From assembly GCA_016930435.1 (NCBI GenBank), contig JAFGGQ010000056.1, forward strand, positions 1 to 8,380: a DNA stretch of 8,380 nucleotides, read 5' to 3'. How positions within the stretch are numbered: the stretch's first letter is position 1; each line of letters opens with the position of its first letter. Position numbers and translations under genes: made by a program. Below are positions 7,854 to 8,380 of this stretch, in pieces. The DNA comes from a bacterium. Its GTDB lineage: Bacteria > UBP14 > UBA6098 > JAFGQG01. The notes beneath the pieces are model-generated. The model searched no databases. It saw only the letters and a list, made by a program, of their open reading frames with translations, and was not told the origin of the DNA.

Positions 7854-8380
7854 CTAAAAATATCTGGAATAACTTACCTTGAAGGTAAATTCATTGTAAT
7901 CGGTGCTATCGTCATTGGCAGTTGAAAAATTTGAATAATTAAAATCGAAATCGATCACATCTTTACTTGTTATGGTCAGGGAAGGGCTGACATAGGCATC
8001 GAAGAGATTCCCGGCGGTACCAGGGCTGTAAGAGAGGTTGGAATAGACTGGGAGTACCCCATTGAAAAGGTCAAAATTTGCGCCGGCAGAATAGGTCATA
8101 TACTCCACCCTGGTGCCGTCACTGTGAGTGGAAATCCAGGAAACTCCGAGATTCGTAGAAAACCCACTGCTGATCTGGCTTGAAAGATTGCTGCTGGCAC
8201 TGTTCGTTTTATTAACATAAGGATTCAAAGGGTTTTTTTCCTGCTGCTGGGTATGGCTGTAGGAAGCAGAAAGACTATGATAAAGTTTGAACAGACCGAA
8301 GTAAAGGTAAGGGGAAAAGGAGATTGAATGCGTGCTGTTATCGAAGAAGCTGGAATCATCCTGCGAATCCTTGTTTGAAC
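7854..8380 (-). CDS. Outer-membrane beta-barrel protein, C-terminal fragment (start beyond window)
   Basis: The frame is open from the right edge to TAG at 7854-7856, giving 174 visible residues. A TTG at 8228 could be taken for a start, but coding continues upstream of it without a stop (S-F-S-P-Y-L-Y-F-G-L-F-K-L-Y) and no Shine-Dalgarno site precedes it, so it is internal. The protein alternates polar residues with Tyr, Phe, Leu and Val in roughly eight stretches separated by Asn/Asp/Ser/Gly-rich turns, as in antiparallel barrel strands. It ends F-K-V-S-Y-S-R-Y-F; a final Phe with aromatic or hydrophobic residues at alternate positions is the usual C-terminal signal read by the BAM machinery. 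The barrel type (porin, transporter or other) and the family cannot be told from this part. It precedes the peptidase-like gene by 216 bases and may be a separate transcription unit. Confidence 0.8.
   Translation of the reverse strand, partial: SNKDSQDDSSFFDNSTHSISFSPYLYFGLFKLYHSLSASYSHTQQQEKNPLNPYVNKTNSASSNLSSQISSGFSTNLGVSWISTHSDGTRVEYMTYSAGANFDLFNGVLPVYSNLSYSPGTAGNLFDAYVSPSLTITSKDVIDFDFNYSNFSTANDDSTDYNEFTFKVSYSRYF

Noticed and set aside
7854-8228. A complete 124-residue gene starting at TTG 8228
   Set aside because: The frame stays open to the window edge with barrel-like sequence upstream and no Shine-Dalgarno site before the TTG, so the gene is a 5'-truncated longer one.

Overview
The window looks like chromosomal DNA of a Gram-negative bacterium. 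All four supported genes lie on the minus strand and all encode exported or envelope proteins. The rightmost encodes the end of a beta-barrel outer-membrane protein. The next three start with hydrophobic signal peptides. The second of these has a region resembling the TANFOR domain, and the third carries fibronectin type III-like modules; both suggest the Bacteroidetes/FCB group or an uncultured relative. Base composition is moderate, one gene starts with TTG, and Shine-Dalgarno sites are clear. The taxonomic guess is low confidence because no ribosomal or housekeeping gene is present.

Layout in the direction of transcription (right to left): 8380-7854 is the 3' end of an outer-membrane beta-barrel gene, ending in a terminal Phe. 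A 216-base gap (7853-7638) holds a hairpin and a possible promoter. 7637-5889 encodes a 582-residue secreted protein with a papain-like cysteine peptidase signature (Cys87, His204, Asp224). After 67 bases, 5821-1661 encodes a 1386-residue secreted protein with a TANFOR-like N-terminal part and a very long beta-rich remainder that I do not recognise. After 35 bases, 1625-1 encodes the first 541 residues of a secreted fibronectin type III protein with a Pro/Ser/Thr triplet tract; it runs off the left edge.

The three genes from 7637 to 1 are closely spaced on one strand with their own ribosome binding sites, and probably form one operon. A reasonable inference is an export module in which a secreted peptidase-like protein accompanies two large extracellular or cell-surface proteins, perhaps as processing enzyme and substrates or as parts of one surface structure. 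Nothing in the sequence proves this link. No tRNA, rRNA, mobile element, CRISPR array or phage gene was seen. The plus strand holds only shadow reading frames.
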